This document shows, piece by piece, positions 25,990 to 35,212 of a stretch of 64,000 nucleotides of DNA (the stretch's first letter is position 1; every line of letters starts with the position of its first letter). The translations under genes and the position numbers were made by a program. The notes beneath the pieces are model-generated. The model was not told the origin of the DNA. It saw only the letters and a program-made list of their open reading frames with translations, and did not search any database. The stretch is taken from assembly GCA_035934555.1 (NCBI GenBank), contig DASYXT010000121.1, positions 19,545 through 83,544 of the forward strand. Reading direction: 5' to 3'. Origin of the DNA: DASYXT01 sp035934555. GTDB lineage: Bacteria > Verrucomicrobiota > Verrucomicrobiia > Limisphaerales > UBA8199.

Positions 25990-27450
25990 TCACTGCCCCG
26001 CATCCACGGGGTCGATCTTGGCTGCGCTTTCGAAGCGAGTGATGGATTTGAGGAAGGTCAGATGGACATCCTCGCCGGCGGGGCCGTTGCGTTGTTTGGC
26101 GATTAACAGATTGATCGGAATGCCATCGGCATCATTGTCGTTCGCGGGTTGCTCGTCCTCTTCACCCTGCTTTACCTGCCGGTAAAGCAGCCCAACCAGG
26201 TCAGCATCCTGCTCGATCGCGCCGGATTCACGCAGGTCGGACAACCGGGGCGCGCGCCCTTTTTCGCGCTCGACTTCACGGTTCAACTGGCTCAGCACGA
26301 TGACCGGCACGTTGAGTTCCTTGGCCAGCGCTTTGATGCCGCTGGAGATGTCGGCAATTTCCTGCTGCCGGTTCTCAGCTCGACGCGCGGTGGAGTGCAA
26401 GAGTTGCAGGTAATCCACCACAAACAGTTTAATCCCATACTGCTGGTGAAGGCGGCGCGCTTTAGCCCGAAGCTGGAGGATGGAAAGTCCCGAGGAATCG
26501 TCGATGAAGAGCGGCGCGTGGGCGAGTTTGCCCGCCGAACCGGTCAGCTTGGGGAAGTCCCGCTCGGCGAGGAACCCTTCGCGGACATTGCGCAGGTTGA
26601 CGCGCGAATGGGAGCAGAGCATGCGCAGCACGAGGCTGTCGGCGGACATTTCCAGGCTGAAGACGCCGACGGGCAGCGCCTGGGTGATGGCAACGTGTTC
26701 GACAATGTTCATCGCCAGGGAGGTTTTGCCGACGGAGGGCCTGGCAGCGATGACGATCATTTCCCCGCCGTGGAGCCCGGTGGTCATGCGGTCTAAATCG
26801 ACAAAACCGGTGCCGATCCCGGTGAGGGTACCCTGGCGTTGATGATAATCCTCGATGGTGTTGATGGCGCGCTTAACCAGGTCCTTGATGGTGGTGGTCT
26901 GGCCCTGGACGCGGGATTCGCTGATGCGCAGAATGTCGCGCTCGATTTCATCCATCAACGCGTCCACCTCGCCCTCGTGTTCGTACACCCGGCCGACCAC
27001 CTCGGTGCAGACCCGGATCATTTTTCGCAGCAGGAATTTCTCCTGCACGATGTCGAGGTAATACTCGAGGTTGGCGGCGGAGGGGACCATGTCCGGCAGG
27101 CTGGCGAGGTACTCGAGGCCGCCGACTTGTTCGAGCAGTTGCTTGTCCTTGAGCCGCTGATGGAGGGTGATGACGTCGATGCCCTCGCGTTTATCGAACA
27201 TCTCGACCAGGAGATCAAAAATGGTCTGGTGGCGCAGATCGTAAAAGGTCTCCGAACCGCCTTTGAGCTTGGTGATGCACTCGCCGATGCAGTCGTTGGG
27301 CGACAGCAGAATGCAGCCCAGCACGCCCTGCTCGGCTTCGGGCGAGTGCGGCGGCAGGCGGTCAACGGGGTGGGCTGAGCCGTTGGCCGGAGCCCTGCGC
27401 CGGGGAGTCTTTTTCAGGTCCGTTTTCTCGGCAATTAATTCGTCAGGCAT
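25990..27450 (-). CDS. dnaB: Replicative DNA helicase DnaB
   Basis: Hexameric helicase that unwinds DNA at the replication fork and interacts with primase. 486 residues from the ATG at 27450; an upstream in-frame start at 27495 adds a less typical extension. The N-terminal domain has PHSPEAEQGVLGCIL. The RecA-like C-terminal domain has Walker A ARPSVGKTS (about residues 236-244), FSLEMSADSLVLRML, Walker B LFVVDYLQLL, then VIVLSQLNREVEREKGRAPR and DLRESGAIEQDAD. No intein is present. The C-terminal tail is slightly extended. Ordinary housekeeping gene. Confidence 0.98.
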   Translation of the reverse strand: MPDELIAEKTDLKKTPRRRAPANGSAHPVDRLPPHSPEAEQGVLGCILLSPNDCIGECITKLKGGSETFYDLRHQTIFDLLVEMFDKREGIDVITLHQRLKDKQLLEQVGGLEYLASLPDMVPSAANLEYYLDIVQEKFLLRKMIRVCTEVVGRVYEHEGEVDALMDEIERDILRISESRVQGQTTTIKDLVKRAINTIEDYHQRQGTLTGIGTGFVDLDRMTTGLHGGEMIVIAARPSVGKTSLAMNIVEHVAITQALPVGVFSLEMSADSLVLRMLCSHSRVNLRNVREGFLAERDFPKLTGSAGKLAHAPLFIDDSSGLSILQLRAKARRLHQQYGIKLFVVDYLQLLHSTARRAENRQQEIADISSGIKALAKELNVPVIVLSQLNREVEREKGRAPRLSDLRESGAIEQDADLVGLLYRQVKQGEEDEQPANDNDADGIPINLLIAKQRNGPAGEDVHLTFLKSITRFESAAKIDPVDAGQ

Positions 27451-27614
27451 AAGCAGCGTGGGTGGGAAAATGAGGCGAACGGAATTTTCCGGCACCGCGA
27501 CACGGGCGCATTACAGGCGCTTTGCGGCGGGAAGGCAACTGCGAGTTGTCACGGGTTTTGCACAGCTTGTTCCCAAGTTTTCGGGGAGCGGGAAGGGTGG
27601 ACCGGTCCCACGCG

Positions 27615-28757
27615 CTAGGCTCTACGCTCCACGAGAGCAGCCGGCGACAGCCCGGCGGGGTAATCGGACCGTAAGGGCACTTCACGGCCCTTCCAGCTTT
27701 TGATACCGACGTGGTTCAATCGGCCGAGGCGGTAACGCCAGGAGATGCCAAAGAACGGGTTATTGGTTGGCCAGAAGGAGATCGCGTCCACGCCGGCGGC
27801 TTTGGCCAGCTCAATCGCGCGGTTGATCGCGCGCGGGTGGTCATTCCAATTAAAGAGGAGATACTTCCACTCGAGCAACGGCTGGTTCAGGCCGCGGGCG
27901 TTGCGGTATTCGACGAGCGCCTTCATGTTGGCGTAGGCCTTATCGAAACTGCGCGACTGCTCGTATTTGTAAAGCATGTTGTTATCGACGCCGGCGATGG
28001 AAAAGAAGATATGGCTGGCGCTCAACGCGGCCTCACGCTGCGCATCCGTCGTGAGGATGATGCCGTTGGTGGAAATGACAATCCGGCAGCGCGGGTTCTT
28101 TTCTCTGAGGATTTTCAATTCCTGCCCAATGTTGCGGGACAGAAACGGTTCGCCCAAATTCAAATAAAACAACTGCTGCAACTCCAGCTCCCGCACCAGG
28201 TCAGCCATGCGTTCGAGTTTCTCCAACTCCATCTGTTTGATGCTGCGCGTGCGCGCCGCCGATTCGCGGTCGCACCCGATACAATCGAGGTTGCACCGGA
28301 CGGTATTTTCGAGCAGCAACCCGCGGTAGGGCAGGCGCGGCGCCGGGCCGGACACCAGGTACGGCGGCGACGCGGCGATGCCCGGGGCAGGGGAGGCGGG
28401 GACTTCGAGCCGCACCTTGGACTTGGGGACGCGCCGCAATTCGCTGCACCGGGCGCAGGTGCGAATCGGGAGCTTGCCCTTTGCCAGGTCTTCCCGGAAC
28501 TGGCGTGCCACGGGGCCGAAAAAGACCTCGCGAAACGAGCTGCGGTTCAGGTCGCCCAGGTGGCCGGAGCCGTCGTAATCCTGGCAGGTGCAGGAGACGG
28601 TGAGGTCGCAATTGATAGTGACGTTGTAATCGGAGAGACCGGCGAGCGCGGCGCAGTAGAATCGCTGGCCGCGGAGCCGGGCGGACCATTCGAGGTACCG
28701 CTTGCTGGCGTTGCGCAGCCAGTCGCTCACCAGCCAATTGATTCTTCTGCCCTTCAT
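27615..28757 (-). CDS. Radical SAM protein with a SPASM-like cysteine region placed N-terminally
   Basis: A 380-residue radical SAM enzyme. The [4Fe-4S]-SAM motif CNLDCIGC (Cys155, 159, 162) follows a strand typical of the family (TVRCNLDCIGCDR). The barrel continues with LFYLNLGEPFLSRNIGQELK and IVISTNGIILTT. Unusually, the auxiliary cysteine region resembling a SPASM domain (Cys50, Cys56, Cys58, Cys101, Cys104, with GHLGDLNRSSFREVFFG) lies before the radical SAM core instead of after it. Substrate unknown; no precursor peptide gene was recognised beside it. It is flanked by dnaB and an SGNH hydrolase. The opposite-strand frame is a shadow. Confidence 0.88.
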   Translation of the reverse strand: MKGRRINWLVSDWLRNASKRYLEWSARLRGQRFYCAALAGLSDYNVTINCDLTVSCTCQDYDGSGHLGDLNRSSFREVFFGPVARQFREDLAKGKLPIRTCARCSELRRVPKSKVRLEVPASPAPGIAASPPYLVSGPAPRLPYRGLLLENTVRCNLDCIGCDRESAARTRSIKQMELEKLERMADLVRELELQQLFYLNLGEPFLSRNIGQELKILREKNPRCRIVISTNGIILTTDAQREAALSASHIFFSIAGVDNNMLYKYEQSRSFDKAYANMKALVEYRNARGLNQPLLEWKYLLFNWNDHPRAINRAIELAKAAGVDAISFWPTNNPFFGISWRYRLGRLNHVGIKSWKGREVPLRSDYPAGLSPAALVERRA

Positions 28758-28865
28758 AAGGAGGATTGCAGCTTAAGCATGCCACAAATGCGTACGGTAA
28801 GGCAAGTTATTCGGAGTATTCGGAGTGAGGGCGGAGTTAAAACGGCGGGCACCTGAGTCGATACG

Positions 28866-28968
28866 AGCAAAAGCGGCAGGGGGCTGCCGCAGTCCAAAAC
28901 CTCGCGGAATGATTAATGTGCTGGAAATCGCGGCAGCGTTTTGGACTGCGGCAGCCCTCTGCAGCTTT
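28866..28968. repeat. Dispersed palindromic repeat, family B (copy 1)
   Basis: GGGCTGCCGCAGTCCAAAAC then CTCGCGG on the left, and GCAGCGTTTTGGACTGCGGC then AGCCC on the right. The AGTCCAAAACCTCGCGG core is shared with 44077-44176 and 47889-47974. It fills the gap between the radical SAM and SGNH genes. Confidence 0.8.
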
Positions 28969-28977
28969 GGCGTTCGT

Positions 28978-29694
28978 TCAACGGTTTGAATCGCCTGCGA
29001 GGTAAGGCGCGATAGCCTTGGCCCAGATGCGATAGGCTTTGGCGTTGGGGTGCAACCCGTCGGGCTTGAATAAATCCTGGCGCGGGTTGCCGTCGGGGCC
29101 GAGCATTTGGGGAAAGATATCGATGAAGGCCAGGTAAGGCTCTTTGATTTCCGCGATCCGGCGGTTGGCCTCGACGATGCTGTCCTTCAAGCGCCAGCGC
29201 GATGGGCTGGGTTTTATGGAGATGAACGCGATCCGGGTTTGTGGGAGGTGTTCGTGGACCGTGCTGACGAAGCGGCGGTAGTCGGCTACGACCTGGTCGG
29301 GGGTTTTGCCGGCAGCCAGGTCATTGTCCCCGGCGTACAAGACGATGATGCGCGGTTGATAGGGGAAAATAATGCGCGGTGCAAACGCAGTCGAGTCGGC
29401 GATCTCGGACCCGCCAAAGCCGCGGTTGATGACCCGCTTTCCGGGAAAATCCTGGGACAGGCTTTTCCAGAACCGGATGGAGGAGCTGCCGGTGAAGAGA
29501 ATGGCGTGCTGCGGGGGAGGATTGGTGCGATCTGATGCCTCAAAAGCATGGATTTCAGGCTCCCAGCGGGCCGAGCCGGATTGGGCCAGCGCGCTTGAGT
29601 CAGCGAGCCCGAACAGGAGCACGGCGAGCCCGACGCCTAGAATCATTCGCAACCGAGTTTCATTGTTTGGAGTCATGGCGAACAGATTCCGCAT
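28978..29694 (-). CDS. Secreted SGNH/GDSL-family hydrolase
   Basis: A 238-residue protein with a signal peptide (ILGVGLAVLLFGLADSSALA, cleavage near residue 37). SGNH blocks are complete: block I ILFTGSSSIRFW with the nucleophile Ser71, block II INRGFGGSEI with the oxyanion Gly, block III YAGDNDLA with Asn, and block V DGLHPNAKAY with the Asp-His pair. Members hydrolyse esters, often acetyl groups on sugars. The substrate is not indicated. A TTG start at 29712 would add six residues; the ATG at 29694 is used, and another ATG at 29676 is possible. Confidence 0.9.
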   Translation of the reverse strand: MRNLFAMTPNNETRLRMILGVGLAVLLFGLADSSALAQSGSARWEPEIHAFEASDRTNPPPQHAILFTGSSSIRFWKSLSQDFPGKRVINRGFGGSEIADSTAFAPRIIFPYQPRIIVLYAGDNDLAAGKTPDQVVADYRRFVSTVHEHLPQTRIAFISIKPSPSRWRLKDSIVEANRRIAEIKEPYLAFIDIFPQMLGPDGNPRQDLFKPDGLHPNAKAYRIWAKAIAPYLAGDSNR

Positions 29695-30045
29695 GGGAGG
29701 CGCATTGAGCAAGAAGGAATGGGCCGAAAATTGACAGGATTGACAAGATGAACAGGATTTCTAAGCGTGCAGTCAGGACGGCCCACTCAATCAGACTTCA
29801 GGTTTTAATCCTGTTAATTCTGTTAATCCTGTCAAAATGCCTTCTTCGAATTCCGTCGGGCCGAGCACTGGCAGGATTATTTTTCTTTCCTTGACGGTTT
29901 TTTTGGCAACAATATTCCCGTGCCGCTGGTTTCTCGAAATGGTGTGCGGTGCCTGCCCTATAGCAAGCGCTTGATGACCCGTTGGCATTTGGTTGATTTT
30001 TGATGCCCGGATCGCCCTCGCTCAGTTGTAGCCCGAAATCGTCTC
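29695..30045. other. Intergenic region between divergent SGNH hydrolase and sedolisin genes
   Basis: About 350 bases. It holds the palindrome at 29730-29838. TTGACG near 29892 may be part of the sedolisin promoter. No gene is supported. Confidence 0.5.
29730..29838. repeat. Palindromic dispersed repeat, ACAGGATT type
   Basis: The left arm has TTGACAGGATTGACAAGATG then AACAGGATT; the right arm has TTAATCCTGTTAATTCTGTT then AATCCTGTCAA. Each arm is itself a tandem of three ACAGGATT / AATCCTGT units. Confidence 0.75.
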
Positions 30046-33000
30046 ATGAAAACCTTCCCCTGTCTCTGTAGCCGAATCCTTGTTGTTACTGGTTGGTTCG
30101 CTCTCGTCGCCGCAGCGGCGGCCCTCAGCGCGCCGGCGAGCAAAGTGCTGCGCGGCCACGTCCCGGCGGCGGCGAAGGGCCGGCCGGCGCTTGGGCCAGT
30201 GGCCGCATCTGACCACCTGGCATTGGCCGTGGGCCTGCCTTCGCGTGACCGCGCGGGTTTGGAAGCGTTCGTTAAGCGACTCTATGAGCCGATGGACCCG
30301 CTTTATCATCAATACCTCACCCCGGCTGAGTTCGCTGCGCGATTCGGCGCCACGCCGCAGCAGTACCAGGCCGTGCGGGATTATTTCGAAAAGCAGGGCC
30401 TGAAGGTAACGGCGACCTACTCGAACCGGCTCGTCCTGGATGTCGAGGGCAGTGTCGCGGATATCAATCGCGCCTTGAACATCACACTGCGGCGCTACGC
30501 GCACCCGACGGAGGCGCGGGAGTTTTTCGCGCCGGACACCGAGCCGTCGGTTCCGGCGACCCTGCCGGTGCTGGACATTTGTGGTTTGGACAATTCGGTG
30601 CTGCCACACCCGATGCTGGTTAAGGCGGAGGATTCCCAAGGCATTCGCTCCTATGCGACAGGTTCCGGGCCAGGCGGAGATTTTATCGGGCACGATTTTC
30701 GCGCGGCGTATGCGCCCGGGGTCACGCTGACTGGGCAAGGCCAGGTGATTGGCCTTTTCCAGTTTGGTCCGTACTTCTCGAACAATATTCCGGTGTACGA
30801 ACAGTACGCCGGCTTACCGAGTAACATCGTCGTTACCAATGTGTTGCTCGACGGGGTGAGCGGGGTGCCGGCGCCGGGGGCCGACGATGGGGAGGAAGCG
30901 CTGGATATTGAAATGGCGATGAGTATGGCGCCCGGCGCGGTCATCGTCGTTTATGAAGGCAATAGCGCCTATGACATCCTCAATCGCATGGCCACGGACG
31001 GATTCTGCAAGCAGATAAGCTGTTCCTGGGGATTCCTGCCGGCGCCCAGCGGTATGGATACGATCTTCCTCGAGTTTGGTGCGCAGGGTCAGACAATGTT
31101 TGTGGCTTCGGGTGACGGCGGCGCCTATAACTCCTCCCAATCGATTTTTGCGCCTGCGGATGACCCCTACATCACGTCGGTGGGGGGCACTTCCTTGACG
31201 ACGAGCGGTGCCGGTGGACCCTGGCTATCCGAAACGACCTGGGGCGGCAGCGGCGGCGGCCTCAGCGCGACCTACGGGATTCCTCCCTACCAGCAGGGAT
31301 TGAACTTCACCGCTAGCCATGGCTCAACCAGCCAGCGGAATTTCCCCGACGTATCGATGCTGGCGGATGTGGTGATTTTCTGGGTGTACAAAAATGGCCA
31401 AACGGGAACGGTGGGCGGGACGAGCGCGGCGGCGCCGTTGTGGGGCGGGTTCATGGCGCTGGTGAATCAGCAAGCGGTGGCGAACGGGCGCAACACGATT
31501 GGCACATTTAATTCCAGCGTGTACTCGCTGGGGAAGGGGCCAACCTACACCTCGGTTTTCCATGACATTACCACCGGCAACAATTTTAACGCGGGCAGCC
31601 CAACCAATTATCCCGCGGTGCCGGGCTACGATTTGTGCACGGGTTGGGGGACGCCCAACGGCATCAACTTCATTAACGCGCTGGCGGGCCCGAACGATCC
31701 CTTGCAGATCTCGCCGGGGATCGGCTTTGCCGCGATCACGCCCTATAGCGTGCCGTTCTCAGTCACCAACGTAAATTTCGTCCTAACTAACCGCGGCGCG
31801 GCCAGCCTGAACTGGACGCTGGCGAACACGTCGGTTTGGCTGAACGCGTCCATCATCAGTGGCACATTGCCGGCCAGCAGCCCGGCGGCAAATGTCAATG
31901 TGAGCCTGAATACGGGGGTGGCGTCCGCATTGCCAGTCGGCTCTTATTTCGCCACCGTCTGGATTACCAATTTGACCAGCGGCGTGGCTCAGAGCCGGTT
32001 GTTCAGCATCACGGTCTCTGCTGCCAACTGGCCGTTGACCGTCAGCGGCTACAATGCCGGGGTGATCGTGGCGGCCAACGCGACGCTCGCCAGCCCGGGT
32101 GCGACCGGTTTTGACATCGCGAACAGTTATTGCTTTTACCAGGCCGGGTTGAACGCTAATCCGCAGGTTGGCGGCAGTGGAGGGTTGCAGGGATTGCCGG
32201 CCAATGGTCAGTTCACCAGCCGCGCGGACGGGCAAACGGTGTTCCGGCTTGGGCCGCCCGGCGGCATGAACGCGTTGATGATGGGCCAGACTTACGCCAG
32301 CTCCGGCACGTTGACCCTGGCCAATTCGCAATCCTACAACTCGCTGGCCGTGCTTGCCAGTTCGGCTAACGGCGGGGGTTTGGGCACGTTGGTGGTACAC
32401 TTTGCCGACGGCAGCAGCAGCCCGGCCTTCAGCTACAACGACCAGGACTGGTACTACACGACGGCCAACGTCGCCTTGCAAGGATTCGGCCGGTTGCATC
32501 TGGGGCAACCCACCCTCTACACCGAGGACGCCGGCAGCTCGAATCCGAACTTGTACCAGACAGTAATTTATTTAGCCGCGCTGGGTCTCAATCAACCCGT
32601 GGTATCGGTGAGGTTCAATAACCCGGCGGTGGGCGGCAACCAGGATTCGGGAATCTTCGCCTTGAGCGGCGCGGTGATGCCGCCGCAGGCCAGCATTAGC
32701 GGACAACCGCAATCCGTGACGAATACCGTTCCGACGCAAGGCGCCAGCTTCACCGTGTATGCGATGGGCACTGCGCCGCTGTCCTATCAGTGGTACTATT
32801 CGAGCAGCGGCAGCCCTGGGTCTTTTACCGCGCTCACGGGGCAGACCAGCGCCACACTGTCGTTGCCGCCGGTGCTGCAGCCTGGCAACGCCGGCTCTTT
32901 TTATGCCGTCGTCAGCAATTCGTTAAACGCAGTGACCAGCGCGGTGGCGACGCTGACGATTTACCGCGCCCCCGTCATTACCCAGCAGCCCACCCCCGCC

Positions 33001-34410
33001 AGCCTTTTCCTGTTGAGCGGTCAGGCGCTGAACCTCTCGGTTGCAGCCAACGCGGCGCTGCCGCTCTCCTATTACTGGAGTGATAACGGTCAGCCGGTCG
33101 GCGTTAATAGTGCCACGCTAACTGTCAATAATCTGCAAGTGGCGAATTCGGGTAATTATTCGGTGATCGTCAGCAACGCGTATGGGACGGCGACGAGCAG
33201 TGTCGTCGCGCTGAGCGTGGCGGCCCCGCCCAATTACCCCTATAGCCAGGTAGTGCTGGCGGACCACCCAATAGGCTACTGGCGGCTGGATGAGGCAAGT
33301 GGAACTGTCGCGCATGACTACCTAGCCGGTCGAAACGGGATCTACAATCGCACCGTGTTGGGGCAACCCGGCTACGGCTATGTCTCAACGCACACGGTCG
33401 CCAAGTTCGGCATTCTCGCGTCGGCAAACAGTTGCGCCACTAATATTCCGATCGATTTTGCGACCACTGGAAATGCGGGGTTTTCGGTCGAGGCCTGGGT
33501 CAATGGCGGGGCGCAATCGACCGATGCGGGGCTGGTGACCAAAGGCAGCGGCGGCGGCGGCGAGCAATTTAATCTCGATTGCGGCGCGGCCAACCACGCC
33601 TTCCGCTTTTTCGTGCGGGATGCGGGCGGAGGGGCGCACCTGGCCAATGGCACCGTGGCACCGAACAGCCGATGGCATCACCTGGTTGGCGTGTGCAACG
33701 AATCCGGCGGCTTGGTGGTGCTCTATGTGGATGGCGTCTCCAATGCCAGCGGCACCATCACGGCGGGTTCCGGCTTGCTGAGTGCATCGACGCCTATGTC
33801 GATTGGCGCACGCCAATCCGGCACTGCCCAATATGACGATCAATTCGTGGGCTCGATGGAGGAGGTCGCTATCTACAACGTCGCACTCAGTGCGGCTCAA
33901 GTGCGCGCGCACTTTGGCTCGGCGACCAATCGCCCACCGGTGTTCCTGGCCAATCCTTTTACCGAACTGCCGGCCATGGCCGGCCGGGCTTACTCCGCCA
34001 ATCTGGCGACCAATTTCACGGATTCTGACGGCGATACGCTGAGTTTCAGCAAATTGAGCGGCCCGGGTTGGCTGCTGATCGCCGGCAATGGCGCGCTGGC
34101 CGGGACACCGTTATCGCCGGATGTGGGAACAAACAGCTTCAGTGTTCGAGCGCTGGACGCTGGCGGGTTGGCCACGACGGCAAATATGATTATCTCGGTG
34201 ACTCCCGCGCCGCCCATTCTGGCGGGCGTCAGCCTGCAGACCAATAACCTTGTTTTGACGTGGACCGGCGGTATCCCGCCGTATCAGGTTCAGATGACGA
34301 CGAACCTTGTGCCGGCCATCTGGCAATCCCTTGGCAGTGGGATTAATGGGAACACTTTTTTCCTGGCACCGAGCAATACAAGCGGGTTCCTCCGTGTGGG
34401 AGGGCAGTGA
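30046..34410 (+). CDS. Giant secreted sedolisin (S53) protease with Ig, LamG and cadherin-like modules
   Basis: A 1454-residue protein. Signal peptide (VVTGWFALVAAAAALSAPA), pro-kumamolisin activation domain (about residues 40-190; LYHQYLTPAEFAARFGAT), then an S53 catalytic domain (about 205-560). The catalytic set is visible: Glu283 and Asp287 in EEALDIEMAMSMAPGA, Asp357 in ASGDGGAYN and Ser460 in VGGTSAAAPLWGGF. After it come beta modules, one resembling the repeated unit of the 12074-15265 protein (PVVSVRFNNPAVGGNQDSGI then FALSG), two Ig-like domains (SYQWYYSSSGSPGSFTALTG; LSYYWSDNGQPV), a LamG domain and a He_PIG/cadherin-like domain. An acid-type secreted endopeptidase is expected; the tail probably anchors it to glycans. 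It ends 19 bp before a convergent regulator gene. Confidence 0.93.
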   Translation: MKTFPCLCSRILVVTGWFALVAAAAALSAPASKVLRGHVPAAAKGRPALGPVAASDHLALAVGLPSRDRAGLEAFVKRLYEPMDPLYHQYLTPAEFAARFGATPQQYQAVRDYFEKQGLKVTATYSNRLVLDVEGSVADINRALNITLRRYAHPTEAREFFAPDTEPSVPATLPVLDICGLDNSVLPHPMLVKAEDSQGIRSYATGSGPGGDFIGHDFRAAYAPGVTLTGQGQVIGLFQFGPYFSNNIPVYEQYAGLPSNIVVTNVLLDGVSGVPAPGADDGEEALDIEMAMSMAPGAVIVVYEGNSAYDILNRMATDGFCKQISCSWGFLPAPSGMDTIFLEFGAQGQTMFVASGDGGAYNSSQSIFAPADDPYITSVGGTSLTTSGAGGPWLSETTWGGSGGGLSATYGIPPYQQGLNFTASHGSTSQRNFPDVSMLADVVIFWVYKNGQTGTVGGTSAAAPLWGGFMALVNQQAVANGRNTIGTFNSSVYSLGKGPTYTSVFHDITTGNNFNAGSPTNYPAVPGYDLCTGWGTPNGINFINALAGPNDPLQISPGIGFAAITPYSVPFSVTNVNFVLTNRGAASLNWTLANTSVWLNASIISGTLPASSPAANVNVSLNTGVASALPVGSYFATVWITNLTSGVAQSRLFSITVSAANWPLTVSGYNAGVIVAANATLASPGATGFDIANSYCFYQAGLNANPQVGGSGGLQGLPANGQFTSRADGQTVFRLGPPGGMNALMMGQTYASSGTLTLANSQSYNSLAVLASSANGGGLGTLVVHFADGSSSPAFSYNDQDWYYTTANVALQGFGRLHLGQPTLYTEDAGSSNPNLYQTVIYLAALGLNQPVVSVRFNNPAVGGNQDSGIFALSGAVMPPQASISGQPQSVTNTVPTQGASFTVYAMGTAPLSYQWYYSSSGSPGSFTALTGQTSATLSLPPVLQPGNAGSFYAVVSNSLNAVTSAVATLTIYRAPVITQQPTPASLFLLSGQALNLSVAANAALPLSYYWSDNGQPVGVNSATLTVNNLQVANSGNYSVIVSNAYGTATSSVVALSVAAPPNYPYSQVVLADHPIGYWRLDEASGTVAHDYLAGRNGIYNRTVLGQPGYGYVSTHTVAKFGILASANSCATNIPIDFATTGNAGFSVEAWVNGGAQSTDAGLVTKGSGGGGEQFNLDCGAANHAFRFFVRDAGGGAHLANGTVAPNSRWHHLVGVCNESGGLVVLYVDGVSNASGTITAGSGLLSASTPMSIGARQSGTAQYDDQFVGSMEEVAIYNVALSAAQVRAHFGSATNRPPVFLANPFTELPAMAGRAYSANLATNFTDSDGDTLSFSKLSGPGWLLIAGNGALAGTPLSPDVGTNSFSVRALDAGGLATTANMIISVTPAPPILAGVSLQTNNLVLTWTGGIPPYQVQMTTNLVPAIWQSLGSGINGNTFFLAPSNTSGFLRVGGQ

Positions 34411-34429
34411 GGAGTCTCAATCTTGCAGT

Positions 34430-35080
34430 TTACCTATTCAAGAATTTTACCACCGCTTCCGTACGCGAATGGACGTGCAGCTTCTCGTAAATGTTGCGGA
34501 TGTAGCTATGCAAGGTCCCGGAGCTAATACCGAGATTGTCCACAATTTCTTTATACCGGTAGCCTTTGGCTAGTTGATTCAGAACGTCGGTTTCACGCGG
34601 AGTGAGCTTTTGCAGCTCGGAAGCCGGCTGGGGCAACTGTTGGAAGTGCTGCACGACGCGCCGGGCGATCTGCGGTGTCATGGGTGAGCCGCCTTCGTGA
34701 GCTTCCTTGATGGCCGTCATCAATTTGGCCGGCGCTGTGCGCTTGAGCAAATACCCGCTGGCCCCGGCCATCAAGGATTTGAACAAGCGGTTGTTGTCCT
34801 CATAAACTGTCAGCATTATGAACTGCGCGGCGGGCAGCTTCGCCTTCAACTGGCGCACACATTCGACTCCATCCATTCCCGGCAGGTTGATGTCCATCAG
34901 CACGACATCCGGCCGGCGCATCGGCAACTCGGCCAGCGCGGTTTCTGCACTGCCGTAGCCGCCGAGCAGGGTGAAATCCGCATTCTCCCGAATACGGTGC
35001 GTCAAATTGGCGCGGATTTCCTCGTCGTCCTCAACAATGGCTACCTGGATGGGCCGCGACTGCACTGTGCTGCTTATCAC
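34430..35080 (-). CDS. NarL/FixJ-family response regulator (orphan)
   Basis: 216 residues. The receiver domain has IVEDDEE, phosphoacceptor Asp63 in VVLMDINLPGMDG and the Lys in GYLLKR. The LuxR-type helix-turn-helix has LTPRETDVLNQLAKG then KEIVDNLGISSGTLHSYIR. It is a close paralogue of the 988-1614 regulator: the ends KEIxxxLGIS...IRxIYEKLxVxxRTEAVxKFLxR match almost residue for residue. No kinase is nearby. A short palindrome (35146) separates it from the PEP-CTERM gene upstream. Confidence 0.93.
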   Translation of the reverse strand: MISSTVQSRPIQVAIVEDDEEIRANLTHRIRENADFTLLGGYGSAETALAELPMRRPDVVLMDINLPGMDGVECVRQLKAKLPAAQFIMLTVYEDNNRLFKSLMAGASGYLLKRTAPAKLMTAIKEAHEGGSPMTPQIARRVVQHFQQLPQPASELQKLTPRETDVLNQLAKGYRYKEIVDNLGISSGTLHSYIRNIYEKLHVHSRTEAVVKFLNR

Positions 35081-35145
35081 CGGATTATTGTAGGGCTGCC
35101 AGGCGACTCCGCCAGCCGTATAAACATACGAGGTCTAAAAGATGA

Positions 35146-35171
35146 GAGCGCGGACGAGACCGTCCGCGCTC
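35146..35171. terminator. Short perfect palindrome, possible terminator / compact family A repeat
   Basis: Arms GAGCGCGGACG and CGTCCGCGCTC (11 bp) around a 4-nt loop (AGAC). It lies just past the PEP-CTERM gene stop on the minus strand. The arms use family A wording (GAGCGCGGAC), but no T-run follows, so a terminator role is uncertain. Confidence 0.5.
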
Positions 35172-35212
35172 CGCAAGGTGGGGTTGGTTATGATGAAAGT
35201 ACGCCCGAGCGC

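Noticed and set aside
27711..28856. 381-codon plus-strand frame opposite the radical SAM gene
   Set aside because: Shadow frame; radical SAM cysteine motifs are on the minus strand.
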